A DNA stretch of 64,000 bases, taken from contig CM055092.1 in assembly GCA_029204225.1 (NCBI GenBank), positions 72,118,308-72,182,307 on the forward strand, in the 5' to 3' direction. Made by a program: the position numbers and the translations under genes. The notes beneath the pieces are model-generated. The model made no database searches. It was not told where the DNA came from and saw nothing but the letters and a program-made list of their open reading frames with translations. Below, piece after piece: positions 10,707 through 21,639 of the stretch. Position 1 is the stretch's first letter; each line of letters opens with the position of its first letter. Source of the DNA: Diphasiastrum complanatum (Eukaryota; Streptophyta; Lycopodiopsida; Lycopodiales; Lycopodiaceae).

Positions 10707-12330
10707 ACTCTTGCATCAACTCTGCCCAACGAGCTTTCCGACCTCTAAGCTCAGGTTGATTGCAAAGGTATCTGAGACTCTCATGGTCTGTCAGGACCTC
10801 AAAGTTGGCACCATACAAATAATGCCTCCAAGTCTTAAGGGCATGGACTATAGAAAAGAGTTCCTTTTCATAGGCACTATACCTAGTCTGTGTTGGCTCG
10901 AGTTTTTTACTCTCGAACGCAACTGGTCGTCCACCCTGAGTTAGCACAGCACCTACTGCAAAGTCGCTAGCATCTGTTTCGACCACAAATGGCTGATTGG
11001 GGTCGACGACCTTTAAAACTGGTGTTGTAGCTAAGGCTGTTTTGAGAGCATCAAAGCTCTCCTGTTGTGCGGACTCCCAAATGAACTCCTTTCCCTTCCC
11101 CTTAAGGAGATTTGTCATAGGGACTGCTATCTGAGCATATTCCTTGACAAATCGTCTGTAATATCCCGCCAGACCAAGAAAGATTTGAAGTTCCAAAATA
11201 TTCTGAGGTCTCAGCCAACTGAGTATGGCTTTAACCTTATTTGGGTCCATCTTAATCCCATCTGAAGAGATAATGTGACCCAAATATGCTACTTCTTCAA
11301 CGAAGAATTCACACTTGGATTGTTTAGCATAAAGCTTATGCTTTCTGAGCAGTCGAAACACCTTTCTGAGGTGTTTTAGATGCTCCTTCCTCGTTTTGCT
11401 GTAGACGAGGATGTCATCTAAAAATACGACTACAAACTTACCCAAGTATGGTCTGAGGACACTGTTCATCAAGGTCATAAAGGTAGCTGGAGCATTTGTG
11501 AGCCCAAATGGCATCACCTTAAACTCATAATGACCGTGACGAGTCCTAAAAGCTGTTTTCGAGACATCTTCCGATTTTATACGGACTTGATGATATCCCG
11601 TTCTGAGGTCTATTTTGCTGAAAAACTTAGCCCCGTCGAGTTGATCAAACAACTCGTCTGCCCGAGGCATAGGGTATTTATTCTTAATTGTGACTTTATT
11701 GAGGGCTCTGTAATCTACGCAAAGACGCATAGACCCCTCCTTCTTTTTCACCAATAGGACTGGTGAGGCCCATGGTGAACTATTGGTCTGAATTTGGCCT
11801 TTCCCAAGATAGTCTGTTAACTGCCTAGTTATTTCTTCATCCTCTGTTCGGCTGACCCGATACGGAGGTTTAGAAACAGGTGCTGTACCTGGTACTAGGT
11901 TTATTACAAGATCTACCTCTCTGCTAGGTGGTAAACCATGTGGCAAATCTTCAGGAAAAACATCTTTAAATTTAGACAATAAAGTTTCTAATTTACTGAT
12001 TTTCTGCTGAATAGAACTGGAAATAGAAACTTCAGGAATAAACTGAAAGTCACATAAGAATACCTGATGGTCTTCGTCTCCGATTAGCTGACAGAGCTCT
12101 GAACTGCAGACCATAGGGCTGTTGGGAACATCATGCTCCCCATGCAACTGGATCTCTCGGCCTTTATACTGAAAGCTGAGGGTGTTCTCCTGATAGTTTC
12201 TGTGGAGGGAAGGTCCTAAACTGTAGAGCCAATCTCTCCCGAGAACAATGTTTGTTCGATCCAGGTGCATTATCTGAAAGTTTATTTGATCTTGGTACCC
12301 CTGAATACCAAGATTTAACTTACTTACCAT
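10648..12330 (-). pseudogene. Gypsy Z reverse transcriptase and RNase H
   Basis: A 560-codon open block holds the end of protease ([13 protein letters not shown]), reverse transcriptase motifs ([81 protein letters not shown] with the catalytic LDD) and RNase H ([44 protein letters not shown]). The first Met is internal: the same frame continues upstream to the gag stop at 12397-12399, so gag and pol were a single polyprotein now split by one TAA. Confidence 0.94.
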
Positions 12331-12396
12331 AGTTTCCCATATTTTTTTATCTTCACCCTTAGCTAATGAAACTATGTACCTATGCTGACTAGGTAC

Positions 12397-13767
12397 TTAT
12401 GGTAGTTTAAGCTTTTTAACCAGGGTGTGGTTGATGAAATTATGGGTTGCCCCATCATCAACCATGACTCTTACTGACTGGTTACCAACTTTCCCATGCA
12501 TACGTACTAGGTCATGCGGCCCAAAGCTGAAGGGTCTCGCTAGCATTGCAGAGGTCAGCTGGCAACAGTGTTCATGATCTTCATGATACACTTTGATCTC
12601 GGAAGCTGCCGAGTCACTGGGGAAACATACAGTCTGAACAAGATGAACTTGTTTTTTATCTTTCTTATCTTTTTTAGTGAAAGGCCCCTTGGGACACTGT
12701 CTGACTGTGTGTCCCTTGCCCATACACACAAAGCACAAACGTTCTTGTTTGGCTTTCTCAAAATCATCTGGTTTTAAGGGCTGTATGAGTGAAGGGCGTT
12801 TCTGAGGAGCTTCACCTTTAAATTTATCTTCTTTCTTTCTTTTTAAAAATTTCTTTTTAAATTGAAAGTCTTTCTGAGGAAGCTGCTCAGAAAGTGGTTG
12901 TTGTCTCGCTCTCTTCCTACCCACTGAATCATCATAGATTTGAGCATATCTGAGAGCTTGATCAAGGGTAGTAGGCGAGTTTCTCTGGACCTCTACTTTA
13001 TATTCATCTTTGAGGCCACGGACAAATCCCCTGATTTTTTGATAGTCATCCATATTTTTAATCTTTAAAATTGCCTCTCGATACTGCGAGATATATTGGA
13101 TGAGGGACTTGTCCATTACTGTTCTTTCCCAGGCTTCCCAGGCTCTATCAAGTTCATTCTCTGGTAGAAATTCTCTTAGGAAAGCTTCTTCAAAAGCTTT
13201 CCATGACCGGGGAGTCTGCCCAGTCTCCTGGAGATTTAACCACCACTTATAGGCCATAGGCCCTAAAGAAAGACTGGCCTCAATTGCTTGCAAATGGTCA
13301 GGGGTCTGTTTAAGAGCATGAATGTTCTTCCATTTGCTGAGGAAGGTTTGTAGAATATCTGCATTTCTATCCTTCTCTTCCCCATTAAAAGTAGGAGGCT
13401 TTAGATCTTTAAAAACACTGGGGTGAGACCGTAAAGTCTCACCCGAAACTGATGGAAGTGGAGAAGGGGATAACTGAGAAGTGGAGGGAAGGCTTCCTTT
13501 CGCGGAGCTCAAAATCAAGTTTTTGAGTTCAGCGAACGAGTCGTCCAGACTGGACTTGAAATTGGCTAATGCCAGCTTCAGTTCATCCACTTCTGTTACC
13601 AATTGGAGGAACTGCTCCTTGGTAACCAGTTCGTCGAGTTCTTCGGCGAACTGTTCCTGTTCTTCTACTTCCATGGGTTCCTTCCCTTTTCTGTAAGCCA
13701 AGGCTTCTGTTTCAAGTTCGTCGAAGCCTCTCTCCTGGGGTTGATCAAGTCCCTGAGGAGTGGTCAT
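12397..13767 (-). CDS. Gypsy Z gag with zinc knuckle and start of protease
   Basis: 456 codons are open from ATG at 13767. A charged N-terminus is followed by a Ty3 gag domain (PTFNGEEKDRNADILQTFLS, MAYKWWLNLQETGQTPRSW, FLREFLPENELDRAWEAW), a basic segment (FKKKFLKRKKEDKFKGE), a zinc knuckle CFVCMGKGHTVRQCP and the protease active site VMVDDGATHNFIN, where DDGA stands in place of the more usual DTGA or DSGA. A TAA at 12397-12399 ends it, and the pol block follows in the same frame. Gag could still be translated from this copy, with a truncated protease at its end. Confidence 0.9.
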   Translation of the reverse strand: MTTPQGLDQPQERGFDELETEALAYRKGKEPMEVEEQEQFAEELDELVTKEQFLQLVTEVDELKLALANFKSSLDDSFAELKNLILSSAKGSLPSTSQLSPSPLPSVSGETLRSHPSVFKDLKPPTFNGEEKDRNADILQTFLSKWKNIHALKQTPDHLQAIEASLSLGPMAYKWWLNLQETGQTPRSWKAFEEAFLREFLPENELDRAWEAWERTVMDKSLIQYISQYREAILKIKNMDDYQKIRGFVRGLKDEYKVEVQRNSPTTLDQALRYAQIYDDSVGRKRARQQPLSEQLPQKDFQFKKKFLKRKKEDKFKGEAPQKRPSLIQPLKPDDFEKAKQERLCFVCMGKGHTVRQCPKGPFTKKDKKDKKQVHLVQTVCFPSDSAASEIKVYHEDHEHCCQLTSAMLARPFSFGPHDLVRMHGKVGNQSVRVMVDDGATHNFINHTLVKKLKLP

Positions 13768-14558
13768 CTTCGAAACTGAAAGAGAGCTACCTTAACTTCT
13801 GAAGGAAAAAAGTCTAAAAGACTAATTTACAACTATACAAGGGAAAGGAAAGATGACTTAGCTGTTTCTGAGGACTGTACTTCCAAAGAAAGAATGAAGA
13901 GGAACCCTTTCAGCTCTTTTCCCCAAAATTTCAGACCTGCTGTTCCGAAAAATGCCAGTTTGAGGCTTCAAAACGGTACTAAATTTCCCGGTTTTTTTGA
14001 GGATAGTAGCTCGCTGGTCTGATTGCAATCCAACTTGTCCACAAAAAGGCAAATCTGAAGTCCAAAAACCATTCTGAGTTCTGAAATTTCAGAAGTCTCC
14101 TACTCGCTGATCTGGTAGGAATCCTCTTGCCCAAATCTCTGACGTTGGGGCCCAAAAACTTGTTGAAAAACCAGATTTTCAGAAGCACTGGCAGCGCTGG
14201 CCCTGCTCCTCTTTTTTGGCTTCCAACTCGCTGAGAACCAGTAACTTTTTCCCTGGAAATCGGATGTAGGTCTCTGACTGTACAGCGATGGAGGTGCTGG
14301 CTTCTTCCTACTCTAATTTCGCTGGGAAAACTACGAAGAATCCTCTGAACTCAGTGAGAAACAGCTGTTTTTTCAGCGAGTTAGCTACACTTGGAATCTG
14401 ACTCCTTGCTACTGTGATTTCTCAGTGGAAATCAGAAGTTTGAAGGCTGCTCCTACAGCGATCCTCCTCCTCTATTCCTCTCTGAGAATCTGAGAAACAC
14501 TTCCTATCTTCTGATAGCTTTCTCTACTGCTGTCCTAAACTCCCTAGGATGGAGATGG
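13768..14558 (-). other. Leader of gypsy Z between primer site and gag
   Basis: About 790 bases without a long reading frame. Loose variants of a motif around CTCGCTGAT or CTCGCTGAG recur (for example near 14010, 14102, 14227 and 14320), spaced roughly 90-110 bases apart. This may be a worn tandem leader repeat. Confidence 0.5.
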
Positions 14559-14570
14559 CTCTGATACCAG
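14559..14570 (-). other. Primer-binding site of gypsy Z
   Basis: CTCTGATACCAG on the plus strand reads CTGGTATCAGAG on the minus strand, directly next to the LTR end at 14571. It matches the initiator-Met tRNA primer site used by plant LTR elements. Confidence 0.9.
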
Positions 14571-14928
14571 TGTAATAGATCCTAACACCATAGTAGGGCA
14601 AACACTAACTGATCCACCCAACCTTGCCTACTCCCTGATATAGAGTAAGCCCCTCCTAGCCCAGTGTGAGGACTGGTAGCATGCTACTGCCAAGTGTCGA
14701 CCACGTGGCACTGACGTGGCCGACTGCACGTCGGGACCCAACTGGGGGCCCTATCCTGCTGACAGGGTCCCTAGGCTGTGTTAGGCCCGCCATGGCTATG
14801 GACCGTGCTGGGGCACACTACTCACACTGTCTTGCCCTGTTGGTCATGTACGCTGGACACGACCCTGACTGTGGTATCTGACCTATCTGTGTTCTCTAGG
14901 GTTCGGCACTGGTTACGAGCTCGTAACA
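14571..14928 (-). repeat. 5' LTR of gypsy Z (right copy)
   Basis: 358 bp, the same length as the left copy, starting TGTAATAGATCC and ending CTCGTAACA on the plus strand. It is followed by CCAAC and then the resumed copia X reverse transcriptase. Confidence 0.95.
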
Positions 14929-15400
14929 CCAACTGCCAGGTTTTACCTATGAGTCACTTGCTGACTATGTCTGCAAAATGCACAGAAGCATCTGTGGATT
15001 GAAACAGTCCGCCAGGCAGTGGTACAAGAAGAAGGATCACACACTTAGATCCTTAGGCTTCCAGCCTTTCATGGCTGACAACAACGTTTATGTGAAAATC
15101 ATAAACAAAGAGATCATCATAGTCGGTGTCTACGTAGATGACACTCTGATCCTGTCACGGAGCGACAATCTGATCATGCAAGTGAAGGCAAATATTTTGA
15201 GACACTTCGAGAACTATTGGACCTAGGAGAAATCGAATGCTACTTGGGTTTACAGATCGACAGAGATCTTCAGACTGGGAGATTGTATCTACACTAGTCA
15301 AGATACATTCAAAAAATCATTGATGATTATGGCATGCCAGATTGCAAGGGAGTCAATACTCCAATAGTTTCTGGTATAGTACTGACAAATGAAGACTGTC
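14929..15400 (+). pseudogene. Copia X reverse transcriptase, 3' part
   Basis: The frame resumes with QLPGF, then SICGLKQSARQWYKK, FMADNNVYVKI and VGVYVDDTLILSRS. The YVDD box is the copia reverse transcriptase active site. After stops near 15223 the sequence LGEIECYLGLQIDRD and the thumb region follow in another frame. Together with 8221-8608 this makes a nearly whole domain once the insert is disregarded. Confidence 0.92.
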
Positions 15401-16107
15401 CCAGAGATGAAGCAAAACGGCAAGCAATGGAGCAATAGCCTTACAGAAGGCTTATCGGTTCTTTAATGTACTTGGCAGACAATATGCGGCCCGACATTGC
15501 TTACGCACTGTTCAGATTGAGCCAATTTAATATCAATCCAGGTCCAACACACTGGAAGATCACCAAGAGGATCCTGCAATACCTGCAGAACACGAAGGAC
15601 TACGAGCTATGCTATTGTCGAGATGCAGGATTCAAGATTGAATCCTACAGTGATGCAAGTTGGGCGTCCCTTAAAGATGATAGTAAAAGCGTCTCAGGAG
15701 GATGCACCATAGCAGCCAATGTAGCTATTATCTGGATCAGCAGAAAGCAGACAATAACTGCCCAATCATCTTGTGAGACAGAATATGTTGATGCAGCCAC
15801 AATGGCCAACGAGCTGACATGGCTCAGACAGTTCCTAGGTGGACTAGGATAGAGCACTGATGAACCGTTGATCCTACACATGGACAACACCTCTGCTATT
15901 CATCTGACAAAAGATCCAGTGTTTCATTCCAAAATGAAGCACATCGCAATCAAGTATCACTTGATCAAGGATCTGGTTGAGAAAGACAACTTCATACCGA
16001 CAAGGAAGATGGTACTTGATATTTTTACAAAGGCATTGGATAAAGCAATGTTTGAAAGGCAGAGAGCCAGCTTGGGAATCAGGAAAATACACGCTTTAAG
16101 AGGGAGC
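15400..16107 (+). pseudogene. Copia X RNase H and polypurine tract
   Basis: The translation reads RPDIAYALFRLSQFN, YSDASWASLKDDSKSVSGG, ISRKQTITAQSSCETEYVD, then after one stop (15850-15852) LHMDNTSAIHLTKDPVFH, IKYHLIKDLVEK and FTKALDKAMFERQRASLG, the conserved copia RNase H and C-terminal motifs. The purine run AAGAGGGAGC at 16098-16107 lies directly before the 3' LTR and would prime plus-strand synthesis. Confidence 0.93.
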
Positions 16108-16954
16108 TGAAGAAACATTGTGTTTCTATTTAAAGCCTTAGTATTTCTCCTTGCATTTTCTACTCAATTGGCCGACATTTCGGGTCAGGCCGACACTTCC
16201 AAGCAATCAATGGAGAGGACGAGCTATTGGGCATGGACGAACTATCAGACCTCAACTACTTTAAGCGTGAAGTTTTTTTTTTTTTCAAACTATCACGCTC
16301 CACCGCCGCCATGTTACGTTAACACAAACATGCTTAAACGGATTTTTAGCTTAAGGTTAGCTAATCAATCTTGTAATTTAATCCGACATGATATATGTCT
16401 TGGATCAGAGACATACAAAAATACACACAAAAAGAGAATCCTGAACGCATCACTCAGTGAGGCACGTATCAAGGAAGAAAGATAGTTCTAGTAGTAGCTA
16501 GTTTCATGCGTGAGAAGAGAACACCTCTCTCACGCCGACAGGTTGATCTAGAAAACAGACAGCGCTCAAGAAAGATCTTCTATGTACACTCGTTTTTTAT
16601 AATATAGACGTGTACGTCTCTTCTGCTCAATGTGTAATTTGTGAATGTTGTGATGCTTGTTCAATTTCATCAGTAGATATATTTTCGCTGTCATTAAGAC
16701 ATTATCTGTTGTTCATAAACACATAGTTAGATTAGCAGTAGCTATCTGCTTGTTCGGAGGATGACTGATCACGGCTTGAGGTAGTAGCCTTATCCGACAG
16801 ATCGGCTCCATCTGAGCGACAACATGAATCAACCAGAGAGCCTGGTACATTATCAACAGTCGTCCCAGAGCAACCTGATTGCTCGGCCTTGTTGGAGTCG
16901 TTCCGAGATTCCTTCGGTGGTATCAGAGCGAAGCTCCCGTGGAACATTCTTACA
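16108..16954 (+). repeat. 3' LTR of copia X
   Basis: 847 bp, begins TGAAGAAACATTGTG after the polypurine tract and ends CTTACA before AATGA. It carries the same GCGTGAGA/TCTCACGC stem (16508-16535) as the 5' LTR. Confidence 0.93.
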
Positions 16955-16959
16955 AATGA
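16955..16959. other. Target-site duplication of copia X, right copy
   Basis: AATGA, identical to 4697-4701; the gag of copia Y continues directly after it. Confidence 0.92.
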
Positions 16960-17705
16960 ACTAGGAGATGGGTTTTCCAACTTACTCCAAAGTTTTTCCA
17001 TCCAAGAAGAACTTCCTTTCATTGACAAACTCCATAGCATCCTTGTGTTTGAGGAGTATTGAGTGCAACATGTCAATAACAGAGGATGGGTTCTCTATCC
17101 TTGCATGATGGTGATGAGAAGGCCAATTTTTCTAGCAAAGGGAAATGGAAAGGCAAAGAATCCAACAAGAACCAAGAGTGAATATGGACAATCAAGTTTG
17201 AAGTCAAAGTGCAAAAAGGACATATACAAGCTAAGTGTTTCTTTTGTGGAAAGAAGGGACACTTTGCATCTGAATGCTACAAGAGGAACGATGCACAAAG
17301 TGAAGTAAAACAAGGTAAACTTGCTCAAGAGGAGGAGAAAGATAATGAAAAGTCATCTTTGGTGGCATCAACATCCACATCAATAAGAAAAAGCAACTCA
17401 ATTGACCCTTGGTGGATGGATAGTGGGGCAACTTCCCACATGGCATTTTAAAGGGAATCATTTTCAACTATACTCTCTTTAGATGGTGCTAAAATGTTCA
17501 TTTTTAGAGCAAATAATCAAGAGTGTAGGATTGATGGTGTTGGATTGATGGTGTTGGAACCATCGCCTTATGTATAGGATCCTCTAAAAAGTTGAATCTA
17601 GACAATGTGCTAAATGTTACATCTATCACCAAGTTTGTAATAGAATGCCTAACAATGTCATTGGAGGGATCACACCATATGAAGCTTTATATGGTAAGAA
17701 GTGTT
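16960..17705 (+). pseudogene. Copia Y gag 3' part, protease start and integrase fragment
   Basis: Downstream of copia X the older element resumes: a gag end, a CCHC knuckle CFFCGKKGHFASECYKRN near 17230-17285, a basic and acidic linker, then the protease start PWWMDSGATSHMAF ending in a stop near 17450. Protease C-terminal traces (SSKKLNLDNVLNV) are joined to an integrase tail, NRMPNNVIGGITPYEALYGK (about 17640-17700), so the middle of integrase is deleted. Reverse transcriptase, RNase H and the 3' LTR are absent. The similarity ends at about 17705, some 500 bases upstream of the ATPQ start codon. Confidence 0.85.
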
Positions 17706-18156
17706 GAAAGTACAGTAAAAAGGACCATAAATGAACCTACATAAGGCTCCAAGAGTGATTGATTGATTGATATACCTATCTACTACAAAACTAGTCACAA
17801 GATCTTGATCTAGAAAAGCATTATTGGAGACCACAAATGTCAAGACATCGATTTAAGTTTGGAGGGCAACACTCCAGTTAACACCATTTGGGTGTGAAAG
17901 AGTGGCAATCCATTGCCGATCCTTCAATAGAATGGGCGGCAAGAGAGCAAAAAGGAGTGGGAAACCACCCTTTAAGTACCTTGTTTCTATAGAGAGCAAC
18001 CAAAACCTTGGTGGTGCAATTTGACCTTTATTGAAAATCCTAATAACTAGGGCTACAATTATCGTTGCTCAAAGGCCTAAAAGTTAGGGCCCTAAAAGAT
18101 GAAGAGGAAAAACAGGTGAGGAGAGAAAAGTAGGCCAGAAAGAAACAGGGCGCCGC

Positions 18157-18199
<43 letters not shown>

Positions 18200-18203
18200 C
18201 AGA
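17706..18203 (+). promoter_or_regulatory. Upstream region and 5' leader of ATPQ, with (GA)18
   Basis: This is the interval between the retrotransposon debris and the ATPQ start. It contains a GATT repeat near 17759 and a pure (GA)18 run at 18159-18194 ending nine bases before the ATG, so it is probably in the transcribed leader. GA runs are known binding sites for plant BBR/BPC (GAGA-binding) factors. No clear TATA box was assigned. Confidence 0.5.
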
Positions 18204-21200
18204 ATGAGTGGGAAAGCAGTGGCGCAGAAGGTTGCCCGTTCGATCGACTGGGAGTTTCTGGGCAAAGTGGTGGTGTCCGATGAGGGCAGGAAGGAGCTTT
18301 CCATCCTCCGCCGCACATTTGAGGATGTCAACAACATCCTGGAAACCAAATTCAACGTGGTATGTTCGTAAATCCTGATTCCAGATTCACCGATCCATTC
18401 ATTTGACTCTTTCTGGGGCTTCGTTACATTTTTGGCAGCATTGCCCTTGCAATGCGTAGCTTGAAAGCAGGCAAAAAGGTCTAAGATGAATGGGTTCGTG
18501 GCTCTTAGCTCGAGTAAAGAATCAAAATATATGGTGTTTGTTTTAGGTTTAATCACATATGGGAATGGCCATTAAAACTCTGCCTTTAACTCTTTGATGA
18601 AATCTTTGAAGGATTTTTGCTACTGGGATCTTTGTTGTAATGATAATGATTAATGGATCATTTTTAATGCCTTTTGATGTTACAAGGGTTCATTGTTTTA
18701 CATGCATAAAAATTATTATTATGTGTGCAAGTAGCATCAAACGAAGGATAATATGAGGCACATTCTTATTCTTAATAGACATATGTCCAAGATTTCTGGT
18801 AGTGGGCCTATAGATTGTTGCATTTCACGTTATTTTCAAGTTGTATCGAATTCAGATTCTCTTCTAATGGGTTGCAGGAGTACACACTTCCATTTTTGGA
18901 AGCTGCAAAAGATAGATGTAGGAATATTGACTAATAGTTGTAGCAGATCGCAATTTGCTGCAAAAACGATCAGAAACCCATGAAAAATCACTAATGGTTG
19001 GAATTTTTTTTTTGTACTTCAGTTAGCATAAAACATTTACTATAGAAAGTTATTTTACCTAGTCAACTATTGGAGTTTGCCTATACTAGTAGACATGCGC
19101 GTCCACCCCGGACGCACCCTTTTCGCGTCCGCGTCCGCGTCCACGTCCGACCCAGGGTCGGACACGGACGCGGACACGTTTTTATTTTTTAGTCTTTAAA
19201 AAAAAAAAACGCGTCCGTCCGCGTCCGGGGTCAGACGCGCGTCCACATCCAGACTCCCCAACCTTAGGCCTATACATAGAATCATGTTAATAGTTTGAAC
19301 ATTTTTTTAGTTCATGTAGAATGGTAAATTGGCCCTTGATAGCACGAGTTTATGGGCCTTCATAAAACAGTTTTGGGAGCTTAAGTAAAGGATTTTTTAT
19401 GGCTATGTATGGCTGAATTTCAGCCACCTATTGGATCCAGGTTCCAGGGAAAAGAATTAGCTCATTAATCCATGTCATAATTCTAAATAATTGATAGATA
19501 TTTGTAAAGTAGGCCATTAAGTTGTCTTTCACAACTTAATTCTTATCCTCACTCATGATACATGAGTTTGGGACCCAACCAGCAATAAGTAATAAAAGTG
19601 ATAGTTACTTGCAATAATAGCTCATGATTCCAAAGGGCTTCCCTTGATACACAATCGTTTAACAATCTATTGCTGATAAAATGGAATAATTCCACCTTTT
19701 TATTTAGTTCCCCTAAAAAAAGCAAAAAAGAAAAATTAAATTTCTTTTTGTGTCCTAAAAAAGCCTAATCCTAATTTCTAGATCATGATTCCAATCATGG
19801 GCTACAACTATATTTAAGAATCTCAAATTTTTGTTTTTTAATATTTATTGAACTTGCACCCATGGGGCCCATTTACAATGTTAAGTTATCCTTTGTTAAA
19901 GTAGGGTGGTAACTAGGAGATACCCTTGGAGGCTTGTGGTATGTCCAAGACAAAGTCCACCTCTACATATCCTTAAAGTGTAATCCATGGTAGCATGTAA
20001 TTACAAGTGCAATAAAGTTGTCACTAAGAGAGGGTGATGGAAATAAATTGGTAAGTAGTCCAAGTCAATAAAACCACTCCTTATAATGTGAAAAGGACTT
20101 TACTGCAAGTGCTGCAAAGATCATTGAGGGGAGTAGAAGATGGCGATGACGGTGGTGGTGAAGGCAATGGTTGTTTGTTGCCTTTTCGACGGGTGGTGAC
20201 CCATTCCGTATCCATGGCTGTGTTGTAGAATGACGATGCTAAGAATACAATCAGCCCAGGACCCTAGTAATGTTGATTTCAAGGACTACTTGAGCCTAAC
20301 ACAACTAGGAATGAAACATGCAATATGAAATCTTGGCATGCAATTGTCATGCAAGTAGAAATGAAAAAACAGCAACTAATGGATCCCAAATTCTAATCTT
20401 AGTTCAAGTCTATGTGAACTCTACTCAATGCTAAACTAATGAATCAAAATGGAAATGAATTCTACTTGCTGGCCACTCCAATTAGCAGGACCAGATCTGG
20501 AAAATCAGATCCTAATCATCCTCTAATCACAATTAGTGATGGCACCCTTCTATTAGAAAAAAAATGCTTTTGATTTCATCAATTTCTAAGACGTATTCAA
20601 GGATAAAAATGGAATTTACAGATCTGAGGCAGCGCCCAATCAGCAATGACTAGTGGGCTGTTCTGGCTCCGAACATGCAACCAATGATAGTAGAACTAGT
20701 ATGGCTGGTAGCACCCTCCTCCTACAAGCAATTTGCACTTGATTCCGCCAGAATTGGATGAGTAATGATGGAGATCCACCAGAAATCAGATCTGTCCCTG
20801 TAGCGAGTTTCTACACAAGGAAAATGGCGAATAGAGCAAGAAGACACAAAACACAATGAAGATGGAAGAAAGTTTCAGATCCCTCGGGCAAATGCCAAGG
20901 TCCAATTCCTATGCATGCTTTTGCATGTCACTTGCATGTGACATGCATGCCACATCTAATGTTAATAGGTGGAAATCTAACTAGTACTCCCCCATGCACA
21001 TGTGCATGGGGTCTACCAAACTCAAGTGGAGTCATAGGCATCATCATGCAAGAAGGCCTTCACCACGAGTTTGGGACTTAGATCCAAAAGAAATTTGCCT
21101 AAGTATTTGGGCCTTAAAAATTTGGACCCAATCATTGACCATGTGGCATGTACTATTCATTTGACTAGGTTTATAAGTTCAACAGGCTGGAGCAGGCTAG

Positions 21201-21587
21201 GAGCACAGGAGCAGGCAGAGAGCATTGGCAGACCTGGAGCGATGGCAGAGAGAGAGTGGCAGTTGGAACAATGGCAGACCCTGAAGATAGCAAAGACAGA
21301 ACCGCAGCATCAAACCTGGAGATGGCGCAGCAGAGAAACACCTGGAGATGGTGAAGCAATCAGATGGCAGCAGGCACAATGGTCAGGTGCAATCACAATG
21401 GCATGGTGCAGTCACGATGACTGAGATGACTGAGCTCAGGGCAGAGGCATAGCCATCATCTGCACGTAGCAAGCGCTGGCCCAAGCAATGGAGGCAAGTG
21501 CGCAACGATGGAGGTCAGCAATGCGCAGGGGCTCGCAAAACAAGGCCATCGCTGACCAGATCATAGGCAGAGCCATCGCGGTGGGGA

Positions 21588-21639
<52 letters not shown>

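Larger units (their letters stand above)
8609..14928 (-). mobile_element. Ty3/gypsy chromovirus Z, young insertion in copia X
   Basis: A complete 6320-bp LTR retrotransposon on the minus strand. It has 358-bp LTRs at both ends, a primer site (rc TGGTATCAGAG) beside the right LTR, a purine-rich tract (rc of CTCCCTCCCCCTTAAG, from 8967) beside the left LTR, and CCAAC duplications. The order gag, protease, reverse transcriptase, RNase H, integrase, chromodomain places it in the chromovirus branch of Ty3/gypsy. The two LTRs differ at only three positions, all transitions, so it inserted recently. The polyprotein is nevertheless broken by four in-frame stops and two frameshifts. Confidence 0.96.
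4702..16954 (+). mobile_element. Ty1/copia retrotransposon X, interrupted by gypsy Z
   Basis: The element is structurally complete: 5' LTR 4702-5532, primer site 5534-5545, gag, protease, integrase, reverse transcriptase and RNase H in copia order, polypurine tract 16098-16107, 3' LTR 16108-16954, and 5-bp duplications AATGA outside both ends. Without the 6.3-kb gypsy insert it would be about 5.9 kb. It sits inside the gag of an older copia (Y). Its frames contain many stops and shifts and its two LTRs have clearly diverged, so it is an old copy that can no longer move by itself. Confidence 0.95.
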
